From Hydractinia symbiolongicarpus (Eukaryota > Cnidaria > Hydrozoa > Anthoathecata > Hydractiniidae): 64,000 nucleotides of DNA. Made by a program: the position numbers and the translations under genes. Of the stretch, positions 21,735 to 31,302 are shown piece after piece. The DNA is taken from positions 29,202,001 through 29,266,000 of the forward strand of contig NC_079875.1 in assembly GCF_029227915.1 (NCBI RefSeq), in the 5' to 3' direction. Position 1 is the stretch's first letter. Each line of letters opens with the position of its first letter. The notes under the pieces are model-generated. The model was given only the letters and a program-made list of their open reading frames with translations, had not been told where the DNA came from and ran no database searches.

Positions 21735-22758
21735 TCAGAAGGACTCGGTGATGCTACCAAGGAAGGAAGTTTCGGCTGGGTCGGATGGATCTGGGGCGTC
21801 TTGAATGGCGTTCGTCTTACTGCTCATGCAAACATTCGCGAAATGGTTAAGTTTTCCACAGTTATTACATTTTTTGCCTTGTGCTCGGCATTGCTCTCTT
21901 ACTTTTGGATGACGGTTGTGTCCACATCCTCTGCATTTTCGATCCCCTTTCTGATAGTTTGGGCGATTGTTGCCTTGTGACTTCTGTCTTAAGTCACTAC
22001 GTTTGTTGCGTTGGTAGTCGGATTTGACGCCGCTTACATCTGATTGGGCGGGCAATGATGGTTTGAAGTGCTCCGTGGCTTCGGCGGTTGCTTCGAGTGT
22101 AAGGAGGTGTTCTGTCATTTGGGTAAGTGTCTCTATGGAAGTCATTTCACTTAAGATCTTTGTGCGATGGGAGGAGCTCAATAATCCTGCTGTGACTTGC
22201 GACATAATCATATTTTCGGAATACGATATTTCACAGTTTTGGTCATCGAAGTCACATTTTCGTGAAAAGTTGCAGAGCATCGCTTGAGATTTTAAACGGG
22301 AGATGAAGTGAGTGATCGTTTCGCTGTCACTTTGTCGCATGGAGATGAACTGTTGTCGGTAAACTTCGGTGAATCGTTTTTACTGCAACCGATTTGATGT
22401 ATGATAGCAGTTCCGCTTCGGTGGCTCTATCGAGGGCGTCTGGCCCAACAAAGTTGTAAAGCATTTCATTCACGTTGGAATCGCAGGTGGAGCGTAGTTC
22501 ATTCCTGATATCCTGTATGTTTTGAAGGTGGGTCATTTGTTTGAATCGTCTCCACGCATCCGTGAAGATTATCCATTTATTGTCACTGCAATCCGCAGAA
22601 ATCGTCGTTCGGTCCGGTTTCGAACATCGATTTCTTTCGTTGGTAGATGGAGGTGCAGGTGCTTGGTTGTTCAGAGCTACGGTAGGGAGGACTTGGGACA
22701 TGAATTGGGTCCATTGTTCCTGCATGACTTTCTGTTGCTTTTGCATTTCTAGCACCAT
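21735..22758 (-). pseudogene. Gypsy gag with zinc knuckle
   Basis: The N-terminal part (22327-22758) starts MVLEMQKQQKVMQEQW, and a one-base shift around 22340-22370 leads into MRQSDSETITHFISRLKSQA. The C-terminal half is basic and has a Cys/His stretch ending in a canonical CCHC knuckle, CNNCGKLNHFANVC. It ends TESF, then TGA at 21735-21737, immediately followed by CTA and open pol in the same frame. Confidence 0.85.
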
Positions 22759-22871
22759 GGCCAGAGCGGCGGTAGTTGCACGGAAGAAAATTTACCATTT
22801 TAAATATTTTGAATTGTGCCTAACAATGATGTCGATGTTAGTTTTCTGGATTTGCAATAAATTTTTTACAC

Positions 22872-23049
22872 TGAATCTTCAGCCACAATTTACTTGCAAA
22901 ATATTAGCAGGTTACCTGCAGGTAGTACAAAAGGTTTGCTCAATTAACACAAAAATGTTCAATAAATCAAACTCTACAGTTAAGAACCCCTTCTGTTTGA
23001 AAGGATTAAGTTGATTTAACTATTACTTTTATTCACATGATCAGGACTT
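22872..23049. repeat. 178-base direct repeat, left copy
   Basis: This segment recurs almost unchanged at 25422-25599 in the same orientation and at the same length. It contains GCAGGTTACCTGCAGGTAGT. The two copies bracket 2.4 kb that includes a decayed Gypsy integrase scrap. Confidence 0.85.
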
Positions 23050-23289
23050 TGTCTCAAAATTTTGTAACATTATTGACAAGGTCACTATATTTCGGCTTTC
23101 AAGGTTGAAACGAAAGACATCAGCTGGCTTTCCGTTACTACTATCTAAAAAAAGCCTTTATTTCTTTATTGCTAGTTCTATAGCCTCATACATTACATAA
23201 CTTTATAGTGGTGGTCCTACGCCATTCTCGCTACTCCCTTTCTTCTTGAGAAATGATTTTCTCGTCATTCTCCACATCTACAGCTTCTT

Positions 23290-23990
23290 CCTCCTCATCT
23301 AAACTGTCGTCTTTAATAGCTTTTCGACTATTTTAACAGGTTGATGGTTGTAACAAGCAATTGCAATGACTTTCTCATCTTTTGATTTATCTTCTAAATT
23401 TTGTGGTTCGGCGGTGGTTTGTTGTTTTGGTTGCATAGTTGTTTTCATCGGCGTTGGACAAAAGTCGTTGCATTTCTTTAACAGTTTACAGTGCAGTCTT
23501 TTTACTTTTGGTCCATCTCGAATAGTGAATACCGACACATTAGCATCGATATTTTTTAGTTGTGGAGCTTCTTGCTGCCTGATTGTGCAGGTTACGTAGA
23601 AAAATCTAACACCACTATTTATGTTGTGAACTCAACCTTTTTGTCATATATTTACTGTTGTATTTGTTATTTCTGACGATTTTATCATTTCCAAGTTCAA
23701 AAGCTTGATTCATCAATTGCTTTCATTACTCAACAATCTTGTTTCCTATGTTACAAAGAAATCTGCACTTCTGCTCACATTCTTGGTGCTTGTAAAACTG
23801 CTTTTTCCCAGGGAAGATATACCTTCAGACACCATTCTGTACTTACCCACTTAGTAGAAACTTTGAAAAAGTTGATTTTTAAACTTCCTTCTGAACCTTC
23901 TAAAAAATGCCACAAAATAACCTTCGAATATGCGTCCACAATTACTAGGAGCATCTTTCCCAAGAAAGGTCTCTCTCCCACGAATGGATC
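23290..23990 (-). pseudogene. Gypsy integrase/C-terminal scrap
   Basis: Minus-strand reading at 23775-23981 holds PFLGKMLLVIVDAYSK, which matches the first-Asp region of Gypsy integrases. A second frame at 23299-23538 (SVFTIRDGPKVKRLHCKLLK) resembles the tail of a Gypsy Pol. The two lie in inverse decay order on one strand, with stops between. It is older and more degraded than the element at 18.4-22.8 kb. Confidence 0.55.
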
Positions 23991-23999
23991 AGCGCACGG

Positions 24000-25421
24000 T
24001 TTGTCTAAAACAAAATGTTTTGCAATGGTATTTTAAGAATAATTACACTTTCAAAATTCCATGCATGAATATTTTGTTCCGTTTAGAAAATGGAAAATTT
24101 AACTAACAGTCTGGAATAATAAAATAGCTATAGATATACCAACATTATATGACATGCTCATGAAGACATTCTTGATATCCATCTTGACATTTTGGGGATC
24201 TGTATCGTAAAACCCATCTTGGCTTCTCATGTTTGTAAAAAGATTGTATGTATCTCCGCATACCTTGATTTATTTCTCACCTTGCTCTTTACCGATAAAA
24301 TGCATGACTTTCATGCTCAATTATGGGTCCACCTCATCTCAGTAAGGGTGTCATCTCTTAGACATTCTCATCCTTGACTGATGACTCTATTCCTTAAATC
24401 TGCGAAAGACGTTGTTCGCCAAGTCTCTTTGCTTACTGTATTAAAATTTTTACACCTATTGATTATGCGTGCAATCGAACCCACCCGCAAACAAATTAAA
24501 TAAGGATTTTTGATGATCCATATAGTTTAAGACAAAAATTCAGGAATTGATGCTCTGAAGATGGAGTTTACTTCTATATGAAGAATTTTTTTAAAATACT
24601 AACTCATTTTTCATTATACAAGCAGTATTTATGAAGATTAGTATTGATGAGGGGTCATGAAGATTAGTATTGATGAGGAGTCACGACAAGATTTCTCACT
24701 AAAAAGAACAAGTGCAATAATTTATGTTTTAATATAAGATGAATAACCATATGAATTGCACAATTACTCGTCGCTGATTCTTGCGATGGAGCCGAGAGCA
24801 AAAATGATAGAAAGTGTAAATTAAAAACCAAGTTTGCAGCTAAATTTTAAGTGGATTATTATTAATTCATAATTAGAAAATTCAAAACATTTCAAGCTAT
24901 AAAGCGAAATTCCCCTTCAGACAGTAGCTTCCCATCAAGGTCAGAATAGAAGAAACCAAGTAAAAGTTAGCAACGTGCTAGAATTATTGTCCTAGGACTC
25001 AATTAAATTTTCTGTTTTTTACTGATAACTCGCAATTTATAATGTAACTGCACTCATATTCATGTGATTACTACTACAAAAAATTTCTATGATCAACTCT
25101 GCATTCTTTTTTGACAATAGACTCTCTCATTTCAAGGGATAATTTTAACCTGTTAGATACAAAAAGAAATATTGTTCAGGAACTTTTCACTTCCCCCAGC
25201 AGGATAAATGCTAAACTCTTCATCAATTACAAAATTTTATTGGATATTCCTTGACTTGGTGATTATCAAGTTTTGAGGTGCCTGCAATAAGGTCATTTTC
25301 AATATCAAAATTGCTGCGTGATTTTTGTTTTCATATCATTGATCTAATACATGTTTATAGATACCGTAGACTCTTGTAAGTAAAACTTCGTAAAAGTTTT
25401 TTTGAAAAAAGTCTAATAGGG
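24000..25421. other. No recognisable gene
   Basis: AT-rich sequence inside the 178-base repeat pair. It has one short tandem duplication of about 27 bases at 24629-24683 (ATGAAGATTAGTATTGATGA twice). No coding motif is seen. Confidence 0.4.
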
Positions 25422-25599
25422 TGAATCTTTAGCCATAATTTACTTGCAAAATATTAGCAGGTTACCTGCAGGTAGTACAAAAGGTTTGCTCAATTAACAA
25501 CAAAATGTTCAATAAATCAAACTCTACAGTTGAGAACCCCTTCTGTTTGAAAGGATTAAGTTGATTTAACTATTACTTTTATTCACATCATCAGGACTT
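25422..25599. repeat. 178-base direct repeat, right copy
   Basis: Partner of 22872-23049, with only a few substitutions and equal length. If these are LTRs they are short and do not show clean TG...CA ends in the minus orientation of the enclosed integrase scrap. They may instead be two copies of a dispersed short element. Confidence 0.85.
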
Positions 25600-25699
25600 A
25601 CAGATTTAACAGACATGAAAACCTTTGGTTTCATAGTAACTGGCACAGTTCAACAGACTCAACAACAACAACAATTTGGTAATATTTGATTTAATTCAC

Positions 25700-26117
25700 A
25701 GATTTTGCGCCACAAGATGGATTGAGGACGAGGAAGTAGCAGCAAGAGCAATTCAATTGTGGGACAATGTTGTCAATGTCTTATTGGGAGAGTCTTAGCA
25801 AAAGCAAACGGCCAAAGTGCAAATCCTATGATGTTCTATTGGCTGCTTATAAGGACAAACTTATGGTCGCAAAGTTTACCTTTTTCAAGAATGTTGCAAC
25901 GACCCTGAAATTTTACTTGGTTGCTTTCCAATCAGATAATTCAATGGTTCCTTTCTTGAGTGATGTACTTGAGGGAATGACTAGAAAAATCATGAACCTT
26001 TTTATTCGTAAGGAGGTTATGACTGAAGCGAATACTCCTCGTAAACTTATTAACATTGATGTTGAAGACGTCCAGAATCGATTGCCAGTTGACATGGTGA
26101 ACACAGGCACAGCGTGC
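25700..26117 (+). pseudogene. Fragment of a hAT-like or other transposon-derived gene
   Basis: Open frames read RFCATRWIEDEEVAARAIQL, then after a shift near 25773 LSKSKRPKCKSYDVLLAAYK, AKFTFFKNVA and MVPFLSDVLEG. This resembles a large uncharacterised, transposon-related family in aquatic animals (residues before a hAT-type dimerisation region). The naming is from memory and tentative. It ends abruptly at about 26117, where Polinton sequence of the opposite strand begins. Confidence 0.45.
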
Positions 26118-26682
26118 TTTGACTTTTTCAGCTGAGCCTTGATGTTTTCCCAGTCCTCGATTATATTGGTTTCCTCGTCGATCAATTTCAAATCCGATCG
26201 TTCGTGGGGGTACCACATGAATAGCTGCTTTTTTTGCCTTCGAAGGTTCTTCGGGATGGCGGTGTAGCTTTGAGTGAGTAGCCAGAGACTGTGTTTCCGA
26301 TGTCTACCGCTGATGGCAAGCTCAAGCAGGGATTGACGTTTTTGTCGAGACTCTCGTCGGCTATCATATCGTCAACGATAAACAACGTCTCTTCGCCCGC
26401 CGGCAATGACGACAGTTTTTGGATCCAATCACAAAGTTGATCCTTGGGCTTCACCAGAAACACGTAGTCATCTTTCCACAGCGAGGACCTCTCGAGATAG
26501 GTCTTGTTCCAGCGAATTGTAGGACAGAGAATTACAATATTGTCGAAACAGTGCCTGTACTCGTTCTCCAGGAGGTAGAGGACACGCTGCGTCTTGCCGC
26601 AACTTGTAGGCCCTATGAAGATTGTCGTATGCGGGTCTTTGATAATGTTCATATTTATTTTGTGTCTGCCTTGGGCAGACAC
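26118..26682 (-). pseudogene. Polinton packaging ATPase (A32/FtsK-like), frameshifted and truncated
   Basis: The N-terminal half contains the Walker A motif GPTSCGKT and ends strand two with a Walker B-like LFIVDDM. A frameshift near 26240 separates it from the C-terminal piece YPHERSDLKLIDEETN, read in another frame and running to about 26118. By family it drives packaging of element DNA into particles. The copy is inactive as it stands. Confidence 0.8.
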
Positions 26683-26702
26683 GAACCTTGTAGCGCGCTT
26701 AC

Positions 26703-27266
26703 TTAGGTTTTGGCACGATGCTCGCAGGTATCCAGCCTTTTTTCACGAGCCTGCTTGCGTGTAATGTAGTAGATTCCACCAACTGCTATGCAAGCAAGTA
26801 CGATGCCTCCGGCGATCGTACTTGCTTGCATAATTGGGTATTCCTCGATGTCTTTTTTCAGACCCTCCGCACTATCGAGTTGAACAACATTACCTACAGC
26901 CTTCGCGTACATGCCAATCGCATGTGGGGAGAGTGCCTTGGTGGTCTTTTCTCCTTTCTCGTGAATTTCACGTTGAATATAATCGGCGTACGCTTTTTCG
27001 ATCACCTCATCTGGTGCCTTGTCAGCAAAGCTTTCAGTACATTTTTTAGGGAAGAGATGCTGCTTGCCCTTTCGTATAGCTTCTTTCAAAGCTTGACGTT
27101 TGTCGATAGGTTTTTCACGATGTTGAAAGGCTTCCGTGTCTACAACATCAAATATAGCTGTAATCTCACTCATCTTTATTAATACCCTTCTATAGCGCAG
27201 AAAGCAGAGCACGATCAAGACGTACGGAAGAATTATTGCTACAGTGAGGGCTATGTCGTTCATCAT
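26703..27266 (-). CDS. Polinton-associated protein with N- and C-terminal membrane segments
   Basis: 187 residues. A hydrophobic helix lies at about residues 5-24 (ALTVAIILPYVLIVLCFL), a soluble charged middle follows with QALKEAIRKGKQHLFPKKC, and a second helix lies at about 150-168 (ASTIAGGIVLACIAVGGIYY) before a basic tail. It starts 20 bases upstream of the ATPase and is intact. I do not recognise a named family. Position suggests a structural or membrane protein of the element. Confidence 0.65.
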   Translation of the reverse strand: MMNDIALTVAIILPYVLIVLCFLRYRRVLIKMSEITAIFDVVDTEAFQHREKPIDKRQALKEAIRKGKQHLFPKKCTESFADKAPDEVIEKAYADYIQREIHEKGEKTTKALSPHAIGMYAKAVGNVVQLDSAEGLKKDIEEYPIMQASTIAGGIVLACIAVGGIYYITRKQAREKRLDTCEHRAKT

Positions 27267-27961
27267 TTTTATTTTTCAAAACAAAACCACCCTCGCAAGG
27301 GAACCCTCTGGTTTTTTTTTTGTTTGTTTGTTTGAACCCAGAGGGTTTTTGATTCTGTGAGTATACCACTCAGAGCCTTTGGTTCACCATATCCAAGGTG
27401 TTTTTCAGTGCTGTCCTGCTTTGCAGGCTTAGCGTACTTGCTCTTTATACTCTATACAGAATGTCGTGCTTGTACTACGCATTAACGAAACCCACCTTTT
27501 TAAGTGAGCACTTTCAGAGGCCGTTCCTTGCACTGACATTTAACCGGCATCTTGGCGCAATTTTTCCCGTCGTGTGGGAGAAACCGGGGCGAGAGGGCCG
27601 CTTCCAGCTAGGACGTGCTCTCGCCCGCGCACCCCTAACCTTCCGCCAGGATCTAAGCTTGCTCCCACAATTTTACTATAATTCAAGCTTCGTATATAAG
27701 CTATTCAGTATCACCTTGAGTACTACCTGTGTGAAAATTCACGCATCACCGGCTAGCTCGTTTGCGCATCATACAGAAAACCTCTTGATTATTCAGAAAT
27801 GTGTTTATCATTTTTGAATGGATGAGGCAAATGAGTTTTATCTTGTTTCTACCGCCTTATACTGAAGAGGAGTGACTCAAAGTTGTTTGAAAAATTTAAA
27901 AAACAATTTTTTTCAACGCGACTTACAAGTCCAAATTTGATCAACCACGCCAGACTACATT
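27267..27961. promoter_or_regulatory. Intergenic stretch of the Polinton with hairpin
   Basis: No supported gene; the 139-codon open frame on plus has no motif. At 27302-27311 and 27338-27347 AACCCTCTGG and CCAGAGGGTT form a perfect 10-bp stem beside a T-rich run, just upstream of the membrane protein gene. A GC-rich block lies at about 27565-27650, and a TATATAAG box at about 27692 on plus. These could be a terminator and promoter elements, but only the hairpin is clear. Confidence 0.45.
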
Positions 27962-28456
27962 CTACTCGGAGATATATCGACGGCCTTTCGTTTGGTTATC
28001 CACGACCAACATAGGCTGCATGTTAGTATAGTGGAGCCTTGCTAATTGCACCTTCTCGCTGGGGTATTCTCCCTTCTCTCTGTATTTTAGTGGCACCTTG
28101 TGATCAAACTGCCACTGCCCCCGGTTTCCCCAGTTCATCCCGTCCTTGAATTGATCCTGGATATGACCGATAAATGTGCAAATACCGCACCCCAGGTACT
28201 CCGTAGAGGCTATTTCGGTATCATACCTTAGAGCCTTGTGAATTCTATTTAGAATGAGGTTATGGTGATAAGCAGGGTGATCGCATATGGAGCATCCGTG
28301 TCTATGTTTTTTATGCGGGCATTTGCTACGTTCCCGCCACGCCTTGAGGGTATCGCGGCATCTGTTGCACCATTTCATTCGCTGGCCTTTGTTTTGGATT
28401 TTGAAGTTGTCGAGGGATTGAGGTTGTTTGCATTTTGTACATAGCCTAAACTCCAT
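27962..28456 (-). CDS. Zinc-binding, HNH-like protein of the Polinton
   Basis: 164 residues. Zinc-ribbon-like pairs come first: CTKCKQPQSLDNF, then WCNRCRDTLKAWRER, then a CPHKKHRHGCSICDH cluster. The C-terminal part, WQFDHKVPLKYR followed by NMQPMLVVDNQTKG, looks like an HNH-type core (DHxxP with a distant NxQ/L). Such proteins occur in large DNA viruses and Polintons, where they are presumed nucleases. The frame is intact. Confidence 0.65.
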   Translation of the reverse strand: MEFRLCTKCKQPQSLDNFKIQNKGQRMKWCNRCRDTLKAWRERSKCPHKKHRHGCSICDHPAYHHNLILNRIHKALRYDTEIASTEYLGCGICTFIGHIQDQFKDGMNWGNRGQWQFDHKVPLKYREKGEYPSEKVQLARLHYTNMQPMLVVDNQTKGRRYISE

Positions 28457-28515
28457 TTTTTGTTGCTTTTGTGAAGTAGCACTTCACAAAACTGCCGACA
28501 GGGAAACCTCACTAT

Positions 28516-29325
28516 TTATAATTCCAAAGGCACCGTATGTATACCATCCTCGAGTACCTTCCGCTTATCGTAGAACGCCGAGAGTCCCAGCTTGTTTTGT
28601 TCGTACGTAACCATCCCCTGGTTGCGCACCCGGAAACCTACGTTTTTCGCAGTGTCAATAGAGCAATTCAACGGATTCTTATACCTCTCCCATGTCATAG
28701 CGTTCTGCTTCTTCGACATGCCTTTACATGAAAACTTTGTGTCTTTCTTCCCTTCCAAAAAGTAACACTTTGCTGTCAAGGCTATCATTCTAAAACCTAT
28801 AAATTCCCGTTTGAATATCCCTCCTGTTCGACTCGAGTACTTATCAGTGACGAGCCAGTTTTTCACGTCTTTGTCGTACTCGTCAAGCAGTTCAGGGCGA
28901 ACGACATCTCGCAAGCACTCTCCGCTGATGGCAAAATACGCGCTGTCTGTATCCATGTAAATATACTCAAAGTCTCGACGATCCACGTACTTGTCAATGA
29001 AGTCGTAGTAAAATTCCAACATGCGCAATTTGGCCAGCTGGTACACCGCAATGCCGCACTGGTATGCTCTGTCGATATGCACCTTTTTCTTTCCTTCTCT
29101 GATCTCGTAAGCATCTCCTATCTCTTCAAGGTCTTCGAGGTATGGCGATCTTATCGCTGCATCGACCTTCCTTTCATCTCTGGTAAACGTAGTATTAGCG
29201 TGCCTCGCTAGATCTTCGATCATTTTTCCATAGAACGAGTTCCCTTTCAACTTGGCTGTATCTCCCGAAATACGCTTGTCAGGGTCTTTATCCGCTTGTC
29301 GTCGTGCTTTTTTGTTTTGTTTTGT
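28516..29325 (-). pseudogene. Protein-primed DNA polymerase B, C-terminal part
   Basis: Palm motifs are plain: KGNSFYGKM (motif B, KxxxNSxYG) and YIYMDTDSAYF (motif C, DTDS). A KREFIGFRMIALTAKCYFLE block and a KGMSKK motif follow. The start of the frame is lost where LINE 3' sequence begins at about 29327, so the exonuclease and the first palm motif are missing. By family it replicates the Polinton from a terminal protein. The C-terminus is at 28516 and appears natural. Confidence 0.85.
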
Positions 29326-29337
29326 AAATTTATTTAT

Positions 29338-29366
29338 AGTCGGTACATTATATACAAGTACCGACT
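29338..29366 (-). other. Stem-loop in LINE 3' UTR
   Basis: AGTCGGTAC and GTACCGACT are perfect inverses around an 11-base loop, about 10 bases from the 3' tail. CR1/L2 LINEs often have a 3' stem-loop recognised by their reverse transcriptase; this is a candidate for that role. Confidence 0.65.
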
Positions 29367-29454
29367 GAAATTAAAGTGCAAATAGAAATAATATTAATTG
29401 AATGAGAGAAAATATTTTTAAATTTTTATATATACAAAAAAGAGTAAAATTTAA

Positions 29455-31302
29455 CTAAAAGCGTGTTTGGGACAATTCCCATACCTCACAAAAACAATTA
29501 CTTCCATTCCAACTTTTGATCGCATTTTTAAAAGTACTAAGAGACTCTGAGGATTTCAAGTGATTGGGTAATTTATTCCATATTTTTGGCCCCAGGGAAG
29601 AGAGACTTTTTGTTCCAAAACTAACGGTATCTATATTTGGGACTGTTAAATTATTAACATTTTGTGATCTCACTGGTCTACCACTCCCATGAAATTTAAA
29701 GATATCTTTAATGTATGTCGGATTGAGTTCGTGCAAAGTCTTATATATTTCTGTACATAATGTTTTAAGTCTATAGACGCTCATTTGGTATTTTCCTGCT
29801 TTCAAAAGGAGTTCGTCGTAAGTACTATCATTATCATTTAATAAGAAACGCAAAGCTCTCTTCTGAATTTGTTCAATTCTCAACAAAGATTTATATGAAG
29901 AGAAATTCCATACTAAAGGGCAATAATTAAAGTTAGAGTATATAAAACTTTGTACCAGCGCTAATTTGGTTTTGTGAGATAAAAACGTGCTAAGTCTAAA
30001 CAGTGCATTCAATTGTGCTGATGATTTTTTGATAAGTTTAGAAATGTGAGAGTCGAAATTCAAGCCATTATCAATGGTCACTCCTAGTAATTTAACTTCA
30101 CCAATTTTTACCACTAAATCACAATTGTTACACTTATCTCTGGTGACAATGATTGATTGAAATTTTTCTTGATTCGCCATCATTTTGTTATTTTTCAACC
30201 ACACTAGTGCTATATTAGATTCACATTCTAAAAGTTTAATTAAGTTTGAAATTGAGTTTGAGAAAGCAGAAAGGGAATTGTCATCAGCATAATTGTGTAC
30301 ACTGGCTTTTTTAATAAAATAAGTAAAGTCATTAATAAAAATGTTAAATAAAATAGGTCCTAAAATTGATCCTTGGGGTACTCCAGACAGAATTAATTGG
30401 AAAAGACTATGCTGATTATTTATGCGGGTGGATTGCTCTCTGTCAGAAAGGTACGATAAAATTAGAAGTAGGGCATCCTGGCTAAAGCCATAGGCATTTA
30501 ATTTAGCAATAAGTAAATCATGAGGCACGCAATCAAAAGCTTTAGATAGATCCATTAAAACTGCACCAACTACGTAATGTTTATCTAATTTTTGTTTCCA
30601 TTCTTCCAATAATCTTATAAGTACATGTTGTGTGCCATATGATTCCCTATAGGCTGATAAAAATTCTGAAAGTTTTTTATCAATATAATCAACAATTTGA
30701 GATTTAATTATTTTCTCATAAAATTTTGAAAATATATTTAAAATGCTGACTGGTATATAGTTGTTTACACATAATTTATCTTTCCCACCTTTATCAATAG
30801 GGGATACAGTAGCGCGTTTGGCTCTCCGTGGAAAAACAGAAAGACAAATACTGTTGTTAATGGCATTTTTTAAGGGTTTTATCAAATAAGGTTTTGCTAA
30901 CTTCACCATTTTAGCCGTTATCTTGTCCTCTCCAGATGCCACACCTACTTTTAGAACCCCGAAAAGTTTAGAGACTTCATTTTCCGAGACTTTCTTAAAG
31001 TTAAACAACATTTCATTATTTTGATCAATTAGTATTTCATAATTTTCAATATCAAATTGAGCAGACGGAAATTCAAGGTTTAATTTAGTTTCTGCCAAAA
31101 CTAAGTAATCTTGTGATATTTTTGTTACAACTTCGCGAACATCTACTATCTTGTTCCTTAAGCTATTTATGTTTAAATAGCAAAGCAAAGGATTATTCGG
31201 ATGCTTAAGCCGCAAATGTTTAGCATTTTCTAAATCACATTCATTAGAAAAACCATCTTGCTCCTTATTTGAGACATCACTTAAAGTTACGGAACACCCC
31301 AA
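29455..31302 (-). CDS. LINE ORF2: short endonuclease start fused to reverse transcriptase
   Basis: An open 615-codon frame. It opens with an endonuclease start (CYLNINSLRNKIVDVREVV, VLAETKLN) but jumps from FDIENYEI straight to sequence just before RT (ASGEDKITAKMVKLAKPYLI). About 370 residues, compared with the 979-residue relative at 43984, are missing in frame. RT motifs are complete: MDLSKAFDCVPHDLL, SGVPQGSILGPILFNIFIND and HNYADDNSL. The start overlaps the ORF1 stop by a few bases. The endonuclease catalytic Asp/His residues are gone. Confidence 0.85.
   Translation of the reverse strand: MGCSVTLSDVSNKEQDGFSNECDLENAKHLRLKHPNNPLLCYLNINSLRNKIVDVREVVTKISQDYLVLAETKLNLEFPSAQFDIENYEILIDQNNEMLFNFKKVSENEVSKLFGVLKVGVASGEDKITAKMVKLAKPYLIKPLKNAINNSICLSVFPRRAKRATVSPIDKGGKDKLCVNNYIPVSILNIFSKFYEKIIKSQIVDYIDKKLSEFLSAYRESYGTQHVLIRLLEEWKQKLDKHYVVGAVLMDLSKAFDCVPHDLLIAKLNAYGFSQDALLLILSYLSDREQSTRINNQHSLFQLILSGVPQGSILGPILFNIFINDFTYFIKKASVHNYADDNSLSAFSNSISNLIKLLECESNIALVWLKNNKMMANQEKFQSIIVTRDKCNNCDLVVKIGEVKLLGVTIDNGLNFDSHISKLIKKSSAQLNALFRLSTFLSHKTKLALVQSFIYSNFNYCPLVWNFSSYKSLLRIEQIQKRALRFLLNDNDSTYDELLLKAGKYQMSVYRLKTLCTEIYKTLHELNPTYIKDIFKFHGSGRPVRSQNVNNLTVPNIDTVSFGTKSLSSLGPKIWNKLPNHLKSSESLSTFKNAIKSWNGSNCFCEVWELSQTRF

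Larger units (their letters stand above)
18405..22790 (-). mobile_element. Ty3/Gypsy-type LTR retrotransposon body, without visible LTRs
   Basis: The order on the minus strand is Gag with zinc knuckle, protease, reverse transcriptase, RNase H and integrase, the Ty3/Gypsy order. The element is noticeably richer in GC than its surroundings, which suggests recent arrival or different base composition. No direct repeat was found flanking it at 18.3 or 22.8 kb, so either the LTRs were lost or the copy is truncated at both ends. It carries several frameshifts and at least one stop inside RT/RNase H. Confidence 0.9.
26118..29325 (-). mobile_element. Polinton/Maverick fragment
   Basis: Four minus-strand genes sit together: protein-primed DNA polymerase B (C-terminal part), a zinc/HNH-like protein, a double-membrane-segment protein and a FtsK/HerA-type packaging ATPase. 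This is a Polinton/adintovirus-like gene set. The left end is cut inside the ATPase and the right end is cut inside the polymerase by a LINE insertion. No terminal inverted repeat, capsid, protease or integrase gene is visible. Codon use and GC are higher than in the flanks. Confidence 0.85.

Noticed and set aside
18598-22752. Many plus-strand open frames over the Gypsy element
   Set aside because: They are shadows of the minus-strand gag-pol, which carries the recognisable motifs.
18300-22900. LTRs flanking the main Gypsy element
   Set aside because: Compared by eye, no shared direct repeat was found at 18.3-18.5 and 22.75-22.9 kb; the 178-base repeat occurs only on the right side.
22980-23049. 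CTGATGATG in the reverse strand of the 178-base repeats as a hammerhead ribozyme core, as in retrozymes or Penelope pseudo-LTRs
   Set aside because: No GAAA box and no second stem follow at the right distance, and the left copy reads CTGATCATG.
27398-27817. 139-codon plus-strand open frame inside the Polinton
   Set aside because: Antisense to the element's genes, no motif, and composition follows the GC-rich intergenic block.
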